Part shown: piece after piece, positions 17,948 through 27,068 of the stretch | Layout: each line of letters starts with the position of its first letter | Numbering within the stretch: the first letter of the stretch is position 1 | Source: Phaeobacter sp. B1627 | GTDB lineage: Bacteria > Pseudomonadota > Alphaproteobacteria > Rhodobacterales > Rhodobacteraceae | Length of the DNA: 64,000 bases | NCBI RefSeq assembly: GCF_006265095.1 | Contig: NZ_VCNK01000016.1 | Span: 62,001-126,000, forward strand | Direction: 5' to 3' | The notes under the pieces: generated by a model | Database searches by the model: none | Seen by the model: only the letters and a program-made list of their open reading frames with translations | Told to the model about the DNA's origin: nothing | Made by a program: the position numbers and the translations under genes

Positions 17948-18291
17948 GCGCGTTCGCCCGCCAGGGCAGAGGCGTATACAAGCTGCGGGGGGAAACTCCC
18001 GCTTCACCCCTGTCGATTTTTCCTGGGCGGTTGGTTTCGATCAATCGCCCGTTTTGGCGTGGGCGATGAAAGGCCTGCAGCACGCTCCCCAGAGGCCTCG
18101 CGCGGGTGACCTGATCGGGCGCCTCGCCCGTCCGCGTGCGATGAGAGTGCTTGGATGGTTGGCACATGCGGCCGTCAGGGGGCGTCTGTTGCTGCTGGAT
18201 ATCAACCCGAGTAAAATACTCATGAAATAACTGGACGATCCATTCCCGTTAATGTAGCCATATCTCGATTTGAGCTGAACGGGGAAATATA
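17948..18291. other. Intergenic region upstream of the TonB receptor
   Basis: No gene is convincing. A plus frame ending at 18230 could encode about 54 residues from an ATG at 18067, but it has no ribosome site. The sequence GAGTAAAATACTC (18209-18221) is a perfect 5-3-5 inverted repeat about 70 bases before the receptor gene and may be an iron-regulatory operator. A classic Fur or RirA consensus is not evident. Confidence 0.4.
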
Positions 18292-20427
18292 ATGTTCAGA
18301 AACGTGAGCGTGCTGACGGCATCCGCACTGGTGGCGATGACGCAGACGGCGGGCCAGGCGGCCGCGCAGGAGACCATCTATCTGGAGCCGATTATCGTCG
18401 AGGGGGACGTGGCGGATACCTCCAGCTCCCTCATCCTGCCAGAGATGCGATCGGCAGCAAAAACCGACACGCCAGTGGTGGAAACACCACAAGCTCTCAC
18501 CGTACTGACCCGCAAGCAGTTCGATGACCAGAACACTCAGACCGTCGGACAGGCGCTGCGCTATACCGCCGGCGTCTTGTCCGAGGTGGATGCCTCGACC
18601 CGCTATGACAGCGTGTTCCTGCGCGGCTTTGGCGGCTTTGGTACCGCGTCTTCTTTTGTCTCTTTCTTTGATGGGCTGCGGCAGCCACGCGGGCAGGCCT
18701 TTGCACAACCGGCGATCGATCCCTTTCTGCTGGACCGGGTGGATGTTCTGAAGGGGCCGTCGGCGCTGGTCTATGGGCAAACCAGCCCGGGGGGGCTGGT
18801 GAATATGGTCAGCCGGGCACCCGACGGCAGCAGCGGCGGCGAGGCGCGGCTGGAACTCGGCAGCCACAACCGGGTGCAACTCGGGGCCGAACAGCACGGG
18901 GTTCTGAACGCGGCAGGGACCCTGCAATACAGTATATCTGGGATGCTCCGCGAGGCGGGATCGCGCTACGATGGCGTGGACGAGGCACGCTATTCCTTTG
19001 CGCCGAAACTGGTCTGGACCCCGACCGAGCGCACCCGTGTGACGATCGGTGCCCATTATCAGGCAGACCCCGAGGGCGGATATTTCAACTCGGTCTACCC
19101 GGCCAGTCTGGCGCCGGCTCTTGCGCCCTATCTCAGCTCCGAGCTGAACATCGGCGACCCTACATTTGAAACCTTTGACCGCAAGCAATGGGGGATCTTT
19201 GCCGGAATTGAGCACGGGTTTTCCAGCAGCCTGACATTGCGGTCCAAACTGCGATACAGCAGCGTCGATGTGGATCTGCAGGCGGTTCAGATGATGGGGC
19301 CGGTTTCTGCGGCCGGGGTGGTGCCGCGGGTGGCCCTGCAGTCCTTTGAGGACTTGAGCGGTTTTGCCTGGGACACAAATCTGGAATATGAAACCCAGAC
19401 CGGCGCCGTGTCGCACCGTATTCTGGTGGGGGCGGATCTGTCCCGCAATGACACCGATTGGCAATACTCCTTTGCCGGTGCGCCGTCGCTGGACGTCACC
19501 AATCCCACCTACGGCGGCATCACAGGTCCCTTCTTCCCGGCGATCGACAACCGTCAGATCACCCGTCAAAAAGGGCTCTACCTGAGCGACCAGATCTCTG
19601 TTGGCAACTTCCGGGCGGTGCTGGGGGCGCGCCGGGACTGGATCGAGACCGAGAATATCAACCGGCTGGCGGCAACCAGCACGGTGCAGGACAGCAACAA
19701 CACCTCCTACCGCGCGGCAGTCCTGTACGGGTTTGACAATGGCGTCGCCCCCTATGCGAGCTACGCGACCTCGTTCCAGCCTGAAATCGGCGTCGATGAG
19801 AATGGCAATTCCTTTGTCCCCACCGTGTCGAAGCAATATGAAATCGGGGTGAAATACCAACCGTCACATCTGAACACGCTGTTCACACTGGCGGCCTTTG
19901 ACCTCACTCAGGAGAATGTCAAAACGCCGGGTGCGACCGCGAACACCTTCATCCAGACCGGCGAGATCAGATCGCGCGGGCTGGAATTCGAAGCCCGCGG
20001 CCAGTTGACATCACAGCTCGAACTGATCGCCGCGATGACGCTGCTGGATACCGAGGTGAGCAGCTCGACCACGAGCAGTATCATCGGCAACCGACCGCAG
20101 GCGGTGCCGGAGCATTTCGGATCAATCTGGGCAAATTATACCTTTGATGGCGCTCTGAGCGGCTTGACACTGGGCGGCGGGCTGCGCGTGGTCGGCTCCA
20201 GCTACGGTGACGATGCCAACACCCTGAAGGCTTCGGGCTATACGCTGGTGGATCTGGCGCTCAGCTATGATTTTGGCCATCGTGGCGATCTGCTCTCGGG
20301 CGTCAAGGCGCGGTTGAATGTCAGGAACCTCTTTGACGAGACCTACTATTCCAGCTGTAGCTACGACTACTTCTGCCAATATGGTGAAGGCCGCGTGATC
20401 ACGGCCGGGCTGCAAAAGACGTGGTAA
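18292..20427 (+). CDS. TonB-dependent siderophore receptor (FhuA/FoxA type)
   Basis: 711-residue outer-membrane receptor. It has a signal peptide (1-25, ending AAA before QE), a TonB-box-like stretch (EPIIVEG, about 32-38) and a plug domain (about 60-170) with ETPQALTVLTRKQFDDQNTQ and GQTSPGGLVNMVSR. The C-terminal barrel closes with an aromatic residue (QKTW). These plug motifs are characteristic of ferrichrome/hydroxamate-type receptors. The next two genes encode a binding protein and a ferric reductase. Iron regulation is expected but no known box was confirmed. Confidence 0.93.
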   Translation: MFRNVSVLTASALVAMTQTAGQAAAQETIYLEPIIVEGDVADTSSSLILPEMRSAAKTDTPVVETPQALTVLTRKQFDDQNTQTVGQALRYTAGVLSEVDASTRYDSVFLRGFGGFGTASSFVSFFDGLRQPRGQAFAQPAIDPFLLDRVDVLKGPSALVYGQTSPGGLVNMVSRAPDGSSGGEARLELGSHNRVQLGAEQHGVLNAAGTLQYSISGMLREAGSRYDGVDEARYSFAPKLVWTPTERTRVTIGAHYQADPEGGYFNSVYPASLAPALAPYLSSELNIGDPTFETFDRKQWGIFAGIEHGFSSSLTLRSKLRYSSVDVDLQAVQMMGPVSAAGVVPRVALQSFEDLSGFAWDTNLEYETQTGAVSHRILVGADLSRNDTDWQYSFAGAPSLDVTNPTYGGITGPFFPAIDNRQITRQKGLYLSDQISVGNFRAVLGARRDWIETENINRLAATSTVQDSNNTSYRAAVLYGFDNGVAPYASYATSFQPEIGVDENGNSFVPTVSKQYEIGVKYQPSHLNTLFTLAAFDLTQENVKTPGATANTFIQTGEIRSRGLEFEARGQLTSQLELIAAMTLLDTEVSSSTTSSIIGNRPQAVPEHFGSIWANYTFDGALSGLTLGGGLRVVGSSYGDDANTLKASGYTLVDLALSYDFGHRGDLLSGVKARLNVRNLFDETYYSSCSYDYFCQYGEGRVITAGLQKTW

Positions 20428-21503
20428 GCCGGCGGCGCTTTCTCGCCCATGGCGCGGCCCTTCTCTGTGCGCCTTCGCTGGCGCGCGCCGGTGGACGCGA
20501 GGTGGTGGATGTGCTCGGAAATGTGGTGCGGCTCAAGGCTGCACCACAACGCATCCTGCTGCTCGATGCGAGTGACTACTATATGATGGCCGCCCTGCTG
20601 CCGGATCCGGGGGGGCGGATTGTTGGCTGGGCCAGCGCGGCGCGGCTCGATCTTGGGGCGCAGGCAGAGCGTCTGGGGGCCGTGTTTCCCGAAGTCGGCG
20701 GTATTTCCCCAGATACGGTTTCCGTCGAGGCCATCCTTGGGCTGGAGCCGGATCTTGTGGTCACCAGCGCCTATATGTCGCCGCAAACTGCCACCTTGGC
20801 ACAGCATCTGGAAAATGCGGGCATCCCCGTTGCCTGGAGCGGCGATTATGGCCAGTCGATGGGACCCCAGGAAAAGCTGCAGCGATCCCTGGGATTCTGG
20901 GGAGAGCTACTCGACCAACAGGCGCGGGCGGGCGAACTGAGAGACCAGAGCATGGCGCGGTTCGATGCGTTGACAGCCGCGCCCGCACCCGGGCCTCTGC
21001 CGCGCGTCTATATGGAAATCATGACCACCTATGACAGTTGCTGCTGGGCGGCGGGCCGGGCGTTTTGGGGGGATCTGTTCCAACTCGCAGGGGGGGATCT
21101 GCTTGCAGGTTCCGACGGCTGGGGGGCCCAACTGTCGCCGGAGGGGCTGCTGGGGCTGAACCCCGAAGTCTATATCGCCACAGGCGGCAATTTCGCACCG
21201 GGTTTGCAGCCTGCCATCGGGCCCGGTCTGGATCCGGAACAGGGGCGCTCCGGGTTGCGCAAAGCCGCCGACCGTCAGGGATTGCGGAACTCAGACGCGG
21301 TCGTGCAGGGCCGGATACACGGTATCTGGTCGGGATTGATTTCTTCGCCTCTCTTCGGGCCGCTGCTGGCAGAATGTCTGGCCAAATGGCTGCATCCGGA
21401 GCATTTCCGGGAGCTTGACCCTGTCATGACCCTTGCTGCTCTCAACCGCTACTTTCCCGCCCCTCTGCCGGGGCCTCTCTGGGCGTCGCTGGGAGAGGCC
21501 TGA
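20421..21503 (+). CDS. Fe3+-siderophore ABC substrate-binding protein, Tat-type signal
   Basis: 360-residue helical-backbone binding protein (FepB/FhuD class). The N-terminus SRRRFLAHGAALLCAP is a twin-arginine signal, so export in a folded state is likely. The motif RILLLDASDYYMMAALLPD and the later TVSVEAILGLEPDLVVTS are typical of the family. The only plausible start is GTG 20421, overlapping the receptor stop by seven bases, which implies translational coupling. No permease or ATPase gene follows, so the membrane part must be encoded elsewhere. Confidence 0.87.
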   Translation: MVSRRRFLAHGAALLCAPSLARAGGREVVDVLGNVVRLKAAPQRILLLDASDYYMMAALLPDPGGRIVGWASAARLDLGAQAERLGAVFPEVGGISPDTVSVEAILGLEPDLVVTSAYMSPQTATLAQHLENAGIPVAWSGDYGQSMGPQEKLQRSLGFWGELLDQQARAGELRDQSMARFDALTAAPAPGPLPRVYMEIMTTYDSCCWAAGRAFWGDLFQLAGGDLLAGSDGWGAQLSPEGLLGLNPEVYIATGGNFAPGLQPAIGPGLDPEQGRSGLRKAADRQGLRNSDAVVQGRIHGIWSGLISSPLFGPLLAECLAKWLHPEHFRELDPVMTLAALNRYFPAPLPGPLWASLGEA

Positions 21504-22597
21504 TGTTCGAAGCGCGCAGTACGATCAAGTTCCCGGACATCGGCCGATATTTTCCGATCTTTCTTGAGGCGATCGAGGCGCATGGATTGCCGGTGCGGCA
21601 GCAGGGCGTCTCTGCGGCGCAGGCCGGAGCCGAGCGCGAGGTGAGTTTGACCTGCACCGGGACAAGCCTTTCGGTGGTCATCCGCTGTGACGATCAGGCA
21701 AAGCTGAATGCCCTGCGGTACACGATCACCAGCCTGATTGATTTCAACGCCCGTGAGGTCTCGCCTTTGATCAACTGGCAAGGCGATGAGGTGGGCGAAA
21801 CGCTGCCGCCGGACTTGCGGGTGCTCATCGTTGCCGGGACCGAGGAGATCACACCGCGCATGCGTCGGATCTGGTTTGACGGCGATGTGGAGCGCTATGA
21901 CACGCTGGACCACCTGCATAGCCGCCTGCTGTTCAAGCGCGGCCGTGGAATCCCGGAGGTCTGGCCGCAGATGACCGATGCGGGCCGCATCCGCTGGCCG
22001 CAGGGAGAGGCAGAGCTGGACACGCGGATCTATACCGTTCGGAAGGTCGATCAGGCCAATGGCCGTCTGGCGGTGGATTTCTTCCTCGGGGATCACGCCG
22101 GACCTGCGACGGATTGGGCCCGGTCCGCGGAACCCGGAGACGGGGTGGGCTTTGTCGGTCCGGCGGCGCATGGGCTGGTTGCGGCAGAGTTCAATGTCTT
22201 TGCCGCCGATGAAACGGGCCTGCCGGGCGTGCTGCGGTGTCTCGAGGCCTTGGATCCCGCAGCGCGCGGTGTTGCGCTTCTGGAGGTGGACGGCCCGCAA
22301 GAGGAGCAAGCGGTGGCGGCGCCCCCGGGTGTTGCTCTGCGCTGGCTCCATCGCAATGGCGCCGCGCCGGGAACGCAGGACCTTCTGGCAAGCGCCTTTG
22401 CGGAGATCGACTGGCCGAAAGACCCATGTCGCGCCAGTTTTTGGTGCGGGGCAGAACGGAGCGCCTTTCTGACCATGTGGCGCGAGGTGCGCGCGCGTGG
22501 GCTGCCGCGCAAGCAGATCGTTGCCTTTGCCCATTGGCGCCGTGGCATGAGCGAGCCGGAAATTGCCGCAACTGGCAGCGCGTCCATCCGGGAGTGA
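21503..22597 (+). CDS. DUF2218-siderophore-interacting protein (FAD ferric-siderophore reductase) fusion
   Basis: 364-residue cytoplasmic flavoprotein expected to release iron from the imported siderophore. Residues 1-95 resemble the small DUF2218 domain (ending SLIDFNAREVSPLINWQ). From about 105 comes the SIP reductase with the FAD motif RIYTVRKVD (near 175) and a C-terminal NAD(P)H domain ending with AFAHWRRGMSE. The ATG overlaps the previous stop as TGATG, so the three siderophore genes form one transcript. The domain fusion is known in proteobacteria but is less common than SIP alone. Confidence 0.87.
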   Translation: MFEARSTIKFPDIGRYFPIFLEAIEAHGLPVRQQGVSAAQAGAEREVSLTCTGTSLSVVIRCDDQAKLNALRYTITSLIDFNAREVSPLINWQGDEVGETLPPDLRVLIVAGTEEITPRMRRIWFDGDVERYDTLDHLHSRLLFKRGRGIPEVWPQMTDAGRIRWPQGEAELDTRIYTVRKVDQANGRLAVDFFLGDHAGPATDWARSAEPGDGVGFVGPAAHGLVAAEFNVFAADETGLPGVLRCLEALDPAARGVALLEVDGPQEEQAVAAPPGVALRWLHRNGAAPGTQDLLASAFAEIDWPKDPCRASFWCGAERSAFLTMWREVRARGLPRKQIVAFAHWRRGMSEPEIAATGSASIRE

Positions 22598-22821
22598 CAG
22601 CCGTATCACGGTCTCACGCCAAAGGCCGTAGGGTCGGACGGGCAGACGATGGCGCCCAGTTGGGATACGGTCCCGGAGTTTCGGATTTCAGGGACATGAT
22701 GTCGAAAACCCGACGTGTGACGCGCATGTCCCAGGGTAATCATGACGCGCCAGTATGGTTCTGAGTTGCCTCCTTCCAGCTTTGCGACCACAATAGGGGC
22801 CGAACCCAACCGGAGGTAGAG

Positions 22822-23544
22822 ATGGCGCAGCTCAAGTCACGCAACGCATCACCCGAAACCACAGCCCAGCCCAAGTCCCAGCCTCTCAAAACACCTGCCG
22901 ACACCGCGCAGGCGGTGACGCCCAAACCGCGCGGCGGCCGCCCGACCAAAGAGGCGGTTCTGGCTCTGGAGCGGCGCATTCTGGATGTCGCGGCCCGGCT
23001 GTTCGGGGCTCAGGGGTTTGCCGCGACGACGATGGAGCAGGTTGCCAGCGACTGCCAGGCGGGCAAGGATACATTGTATCGTCGCTACCCCTCGAAAACG
23101 GCTTTGTTCGAGGCATTGATCTCCCGGGCGCGACGCGAAGTCCTGCCGGAGCTGGAGCGCATTGCCGCTGCGCCGGGGACTCCGCTGCAGGTGTTGCGAG
23201 GCTACGCGCGCGCGCTTCTTGCGGTGAATATGCGCCCTGAACTGGCCGCTTTGAACCGTGTGGCGCTGAGCGAAGCGGTGCCAATGGGAGGGGTCCGTGA
23301 AACCCCGGCCGCCGAGGACCAGATCATGGTGATGTTTGCCGCCTTGGTGGCCGCCGCTCAGGACGACGGCGCGCTGTCTGCGGGGGATCCGTTGGAAATC
23401 GCAGAACAGTTGCTTTATGCCACGTCGATCAAGCCGCTGTTAAGCGTCATGATGGGCCAGCAGACATTCCTCGATTCTGCCGCGCAGGATGCCTATTTTG
23501 AGATGGCCTGGACCCTGGCCTTGCGCGGAGCGGCGGCGGCTTGA
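22822..23544 (+). CDS. TetR-family transcriptional regulator
   Basis: 240 residues with a 40-residue Pro/Ala/Lys-rich disordered N-terminus, then a TetR DNA-binding domain (about 45-92: ILDVAARLFGAQGFAATTME, then CQAGKDTLYRRYPSKTALFE) and a ligand domain with a C-terminal TetR_C motif. GGAGG precedes ATG 22822. It is separated from the siderophore genes by about 220 bases and is convergent with the aminotransferase gene. Its target is unknown; self-regulation or control of the siderophore cluster are possibilities. Confidence 0.88.
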   Translation: MAQLKSRNASPETTAQPKSQPLKTPADTAQAVTPKPRGGRPTKEAVLALERRILDVAARLFGAQGFAATTMEQVASDCQAGKDTLYRRYPSKTALFEALISRARREVLPELERIAAAPGTPLQVLRGYARALLAVNMRPELAALNRVALSEAVPMGGVRETPAAEDQIMVMFAALVAAAQDDGALSAGDPLEIAEQLLYATSIKPLLSVMMGQQTFLDSAAQDAYFEMAWTLALRGAAAA

Positions 23545-23732
23545 TCCGGGGCGCGGATAGGGCGAAACGCGGGGCCGCTTGCGATGAAGACGGCATCGTC
23601 CCCGGCCAATCCTATCTGGATCAGCGCGGCACCACGGATAGTCAGGCCGGGGGCTGAACTCCCGGTCGATTGCCCGGTCGGGATTCACCCAGTCCGGTGT
23701 TCCCAGCCCAGTTTTCCGGTCAATTCGCCCAG

Positions 23733-24587
23733 TCAGCATGCGGCGGCTTGGCTGGCCGAGACATAGCTGCTGCGCAATGCGCTGGCGATTTGGCCGGGTT
23801 GCCCGTCTCCGATGTCAGCGCCGTCCACGGTGACCACCGGATTTACGAAGCCGGAGGCGGAGGTCGAAAATGCCTCTTTTGCGTCCTTCAGCTCATCCAC
23901 GGAAAAGGCCCGCTCGATCACCTTCAATTGGTGCAGCTCTGCGATTTTGAGAACGGCAGCGCGGGTGATCCCATGCAGGATGTCCGTTGAAAGCGCGCGG
24001 GTGATGATTTCATTGTGGCGGGTGACGATATAGGCATTGTTTGATGATCCTTCCGTGATCTTGCCATCGCGACACAGCCATACATCATCGGCGCCCTGTC
24101 GTTTTGCGCGCGTCTTCATCAGGGATGCATAGAGCAGCTGAACCGTCTTGATATCTGATCGCCCCCACCGGAGGTCATCGGCCAGAACAATCTTTTGTCC
24201 CCGGGCGGCCAGCGGGTTGACCTCCAAGGACTTGGCCTGGGTGAACAGCACCAGACCCGGTGCGACATCGAGGTCTGAAAAGTCAAAATCCCGATCCGCA
24301 GCGCCCCGTGTCAGTTGTAGATAGACCAGTCCTTCTTGCAGGTTGTTTCTCTTAATCAGATTCTTGTGGATCGTCAGGAGGGCGCTGCGCTCGTATCCTC
24401 TGACCATATCCAATTCCGCCATGGAGCGGGCCAGACGGTCCATATGCGCGTCAAAATCGACCAGCTTTCCGTTCATGACAGCGGTCACTTCATAGACCGC
24501 ATCCCCAAACAGGAAGCCCCGGTCGAATATGGAAATCTGCGCCTGATCTTCGGGCAGGTAGACGCCATTCACAAAGACTGTGCGCAT
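23733..24587 (-). CDS. dat: D-amino acid aminotransferase (class IV PLP enzyme)
   Basis: 284-residue fold-type IV aminotransferase. The PLP lysine is Lys147 (SDIKTVQLL) and Glu179 lies in TEGSSNN, a pattern typical of D-alanine aminotransferase as opposed to branched-chain IlvE. The N-terminus has SIFDRGFLFGDAVYEV. ATG 24587 is preceded by AAGGAG. It lies 19 bases after the ABC ATPase gene and is the last gene of the five-gene transport operon, which suggests that the transporter imports a D-amino acid or an amino acid processed by this enzyme. Confidence 0.88.
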   Translation of the reverse strand: MRTVFVNGVYLPEDQAQISIFDRGFLFGDAVYEVTAVMNGKLVDFDAHMDRLARSMAELDMVRGYERSALLTIHKNLIKRNNLQEGLVYLQLTRGAADRDFDFSDLDVAPGLVLFTQAKSLEVNPLAARGQKIVLADDLRWGRSDIKTVQLLYASLMKTRAKRQGADDVWLCRDGKITEGSSNNAYIVTRHNEIITRALSTDILHGITRAAVLKIAELHQLKVIERAFSVDELKDAKEAFSTSASGFVNPVVTVDGADIGDGQPGQIASALRSSYVSASQAAAC

Positions 24588-24606
24588 GGGGAACTCCTTG
24601 GTTGAG

Positions 24607-25362
24607 CTAGAGGATCTGACCCAGAAACTTCTTGGTCCGCGGATCGGATGCGTTGTCAAAAAACGTGTCCGGTGCGCCGTGTTCGACGATGACGCCCTTG
24701 TCGGTAAAGTAGATGTGGTCCGCAACTTCGCGGGCAAAACCCATCTCATGGGTGACAAGAATGCAGGTCATGCCGTCGGTCGCGAGCTCCTTGATGGTCA
24801 GCAGGACCTCTTTGACGGTTTCAGGGTCGAGGGCGGCGGTCACTTCGTCAAACAGCATCACATTGGGGTTCATCGCCAACGAACGGGCAATGGCCACCCG
24901 CTGCTGCTGCCCCCCGGATAGCTCACCCGGGTAGGCGTTTTCCTTGCCTTCAAGGCGCACTTTCTTGATCAGGGCGCGGGCCCGGACTTCGACCTCTGCC
25001 TTGGGCTCCTTCAGCACTTTGAGCGGGGCCATCATCACGTTTTCAAGCGCGGTCTTATGTGGGAAAAGGTTGTACTGCTGAAATACCATTCCGACTTTTC
25101 TGCGCAGCTCCAGCTTGTCCAGTTTGGGGTCGTGCACATCGTAGCCTTCGAGCGTGATGGTGCCCTGCTGCACATCGTTCAATGCGTTGATGCAGCGGAT
25201 CAGGGTCGATTTCCCCGATCCTGAAGGGCCGATGATGCAAATCACCTCGCCCTTCATGATATCCATTGAAACGCCCTTCAGAACTTCGAGTGACCCAAAG
25301 GATTTATGAACGTCCTTGATTGATACGATAGGCTGTTGGTCGGTCCATCTTTGGTCAGACAC
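24607..25362 (-). CDS. Polar amino-acid ABC transporter ATP-binding protein (GlnQ/HisP type)
   Basis: 251-residue ATPase with Walker A GPSGSGKST (45-53), Q-loop VFQQYNLFPH, signature LSGGQQQRVAIARSLAM and Walker B VMLFDEVTAALDPE. The unusual start is GTG 25362, with GGGG just upstream; no in-frame ATG lies near it, and the frame stays open far upstream only because it runs through the permease gene. It energises the two permeases immediately upstream. Confidence 0.92.
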   Translation of the reverse strand: MSDQRWTDQQPIVSIKDVHKSFGSLEVLKGVSMDIMKGEVICIIGPSGSGKSTLIRCINALNDVQQGTITLEGYDVHDPKLDKLELRRKVGMVFQQYNLFPHKTALENVMMAPLKVLKEPKAEVEVRARALIKKVRLEGKENAYPGELSGGQQQRVAIARSLAMNPNVMLFDEVTAALDPETVKEVLLTIKELATDGMTCILVTHEMGFAREVADHIYFTDKGVIVEHGAPDTFFDNASDPRTKKFLGQIL

Positions 25363-25367
25363 GCGCG

Positions 25368-26237
25368 TTACCCCTTTACAGCGAATTTCTTTTCCAACCG
25401 CATGGTGAGACGGGCGATCGGGTAGCAGTATGCGAAGAAGATGATCAGTGCGAAGCCGTAGAACGGCACCAGCAGCGATGGGTTGTTGCCCTCGGCCTCC
25501 ATCGCCTGGCGCGACAATGTCACCAATTCCGTGACGCCCAGCAGGGACACAAGGGGCGTTGCCATCGTCATGATCGCGTACCAGTTCATCCATGGCGGGA
25601 TCATGCGCTTGAAGCATTGCGGCAAGATAATCTGCCACAGGATCTGACGCCGGGTGAATGCGAGGCTTTCGGCGGCTTCCCACTGAGCTGAGGGCACCGA
25701 CTGGATTGCTCCCCGGACGATTTCGGCAATATTGGCCATGATCGGCAGGCTGAGGCCAAAGACGGCCTTCATCCAGTCGGGCACCGAAAAATAGGTGCCT
25801 GCGACCCGGATCTCGAACGGCAATGTCAGCATCACGATGAACAGCAGGACCAGCCACGGAGAGTTGCGAAACAACTGCACGACAAGCCAGGAGAAACCAC
25901 GGATATATCGGTTGTCCGACACGCGCCCCACCCCCAGCAGCAGGCCGGCAATCGTGCCCAGAAGCATGGTGAAAAAGCTGATGACGACATTCATCGAAAA
26001 GCCCTTGGTGATCAGCAGGGGCAGCCATTTGGCCATGATCCCCATGATCTTTTCGGTGGAGTAGACGGTCTGCGCATGAACGAGCGTGGGCCATATCAGA
26101 ACCAGACCGGCCATCACCGGCAAGGCCCAGACCGGCATCGCCGCCAGCCAGCGACAATAGCCAAGCGCATCAGGGCCCCGGTACGTGGCGGGCAACATGA
26201 CAGGAAGGTCGGTGGGTGCAGTGGAGGAATGGGTCAT
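25368..26237 (-). CDS. Amino-acid ABC transporter permease
   Basis: 289-residue inner-membrane permease of the HisM/GlnP family. A long hydrophilic start is followed by a membrane segment (about 34-55) and the conserved permease domain. The EAA loop is AAESLAFTRRQILWQIILPQ. The start overlaps the stop of the preceding permease gene by one base. It forms the heteromeric channel with its neighbour. Confidence 0.92.
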   Translation of the reverse strand: MTHSSTAPTDLPVMLPATYRGPDALGYCRWLAAMPVWALPVMAGLVLIWPTLVHAQTVYSTEKIMGIMAKWLPLLITKGFSMNVVISFFTMLLGTIAGLLLGVGRVSDNRYIRGFSWLVVQLFRNSPWLVLLFIVMLTLPFEIRVAGTYFSVPDWMKAVFGLSLPIMANIAEIVRGAIQSVPSAQWEAAESLAFTRRQILWQIILPQCFKRMIPPWMNWYAIMTMATPLVSLLGVTELVTLSRQAMEAEGNNPSLLVPFYGFALIIFFAYCYPIARLTMRLEKKFAVKG

Positions 26238-27001
26238 CAGCTCGTCTTTCCGAAGCCCGGCACATGCAGCCTGGCCTCCCAGCGGTTCATGCCAAAGGCA
26301 AGGATGCCGACCAGTGCGATATATGTGAAAAACAGCACGGTCATTGCCGCGTTTTGTGCCGAGGCGTAGTCATTCCAGATCGACACCATCTCATAGAGCA
26401 GCTCTGGCACCGCAATCGCGATGGCCTGCGTTGTTGTCTTGACCAGATTGATCAGGTTGTTGTTGAGCGCAGGCAGGCTGACGCGCAACGCCAGGGGAAA
26501 AGTCACATTGGTATAGGTCTGGGCGCGCGTGAACCCCAGCGCCTCGGCGGCCTCAAGCGTCGCGTTCGGAACGGCTTCGAGACCCGAGCGGAAAATCTCC
26601 ACGTTGAACGCCCCGGCGAAGAAGGACAATGAGATGATCGCCCAGCCTACATTCGAAATGATCGGCTGCTCCGTCCAGCCATCCGGCCCGGTGACCGTCG
26701 GCGTGAACTGCCCGAGGGCGAAGTAGAAGAACAATAGCTGGATCAGAGGAGGGGTGTTGCGAAAGAACTGAATATAGCCCTGCACCACCCAGCGGATGAT
26801 CCGTGAGGGCGACCCCTGTGCCCAGGCCCCAATGATCCCGATGACCACGCTCAGGATCACACAGACGACCGAAAGCTGAACCGTCACGTAAAACCCGCTG
26901 ATCACGCGCTCCCATTGGGAGGGGTCGTGGAAAAAGATGAAATTCCACTTCGGATAGGTGTCAGCGACAGAGCGGAAGAAGTCTTGAAACGTCTCGATCA
27001 T
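26237..27001 (-). CDS. Amino-acid ABC transporter permease
   Basis: 254-residue HisQ/GlnP-type permease with about five membrane segments, the segment QGYIQFFRNTPPLIQLLFFY typical of the family, and the EAA loop EAAEALGFTRAQTYTNVTFP. It is the second gene of the operon, 67 bases after the binding-protein gene. Confidence 0.92.
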   Translation of the reverse strand: MIETFQDFFRSVADTYPKWNFIFFHDPSQWERVISGFYVTVQLSVVCVILSVVIGIIGAWAQGSPSRIIRWVVQGYIQFFRNTPPLIQLLFFYFALGQFTPTVTGPDGWTEQPIISNVGWAIISLSFFAGAFNVEIFRSGLEAVPNATLEAAEALGFTRAQTYTNVTFPLALRVSLPALNNNLINLVKTTTQAIAIAVPELLYEMVSIWNDYASAQNAAMTVLFFTYIALVGILAFGMNRWEARLHVPGFGKTS

Positions 27002-27068
27002 GGCAAACCTCTGCGGGCGGAAGGAAGAGAGCGCCGCCCGAAAGCCGCGCCCTCAATGGCGGCTGTGG

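Noticed and set aside
18067-18230. Possible 54-residue protein before the TonB receptor
   Set aside because: No ribosome site or recognisable features, and it overlaps the inverted repeat at 18209-18221.
18220-19860. 546-residue minus-strand frame over the TonB receptor
   Set aside because: Antisense shadow; the receptor has a signal peptide, plug and terminal aromatic residue.
24607-26157. 516-residue version of the amino-acid ABC ATPase
   Set aside because: The extra 265 residues come from reading through the overlapping permease gene in another frame; GTG 25362 with a ribosome site is the proper start.
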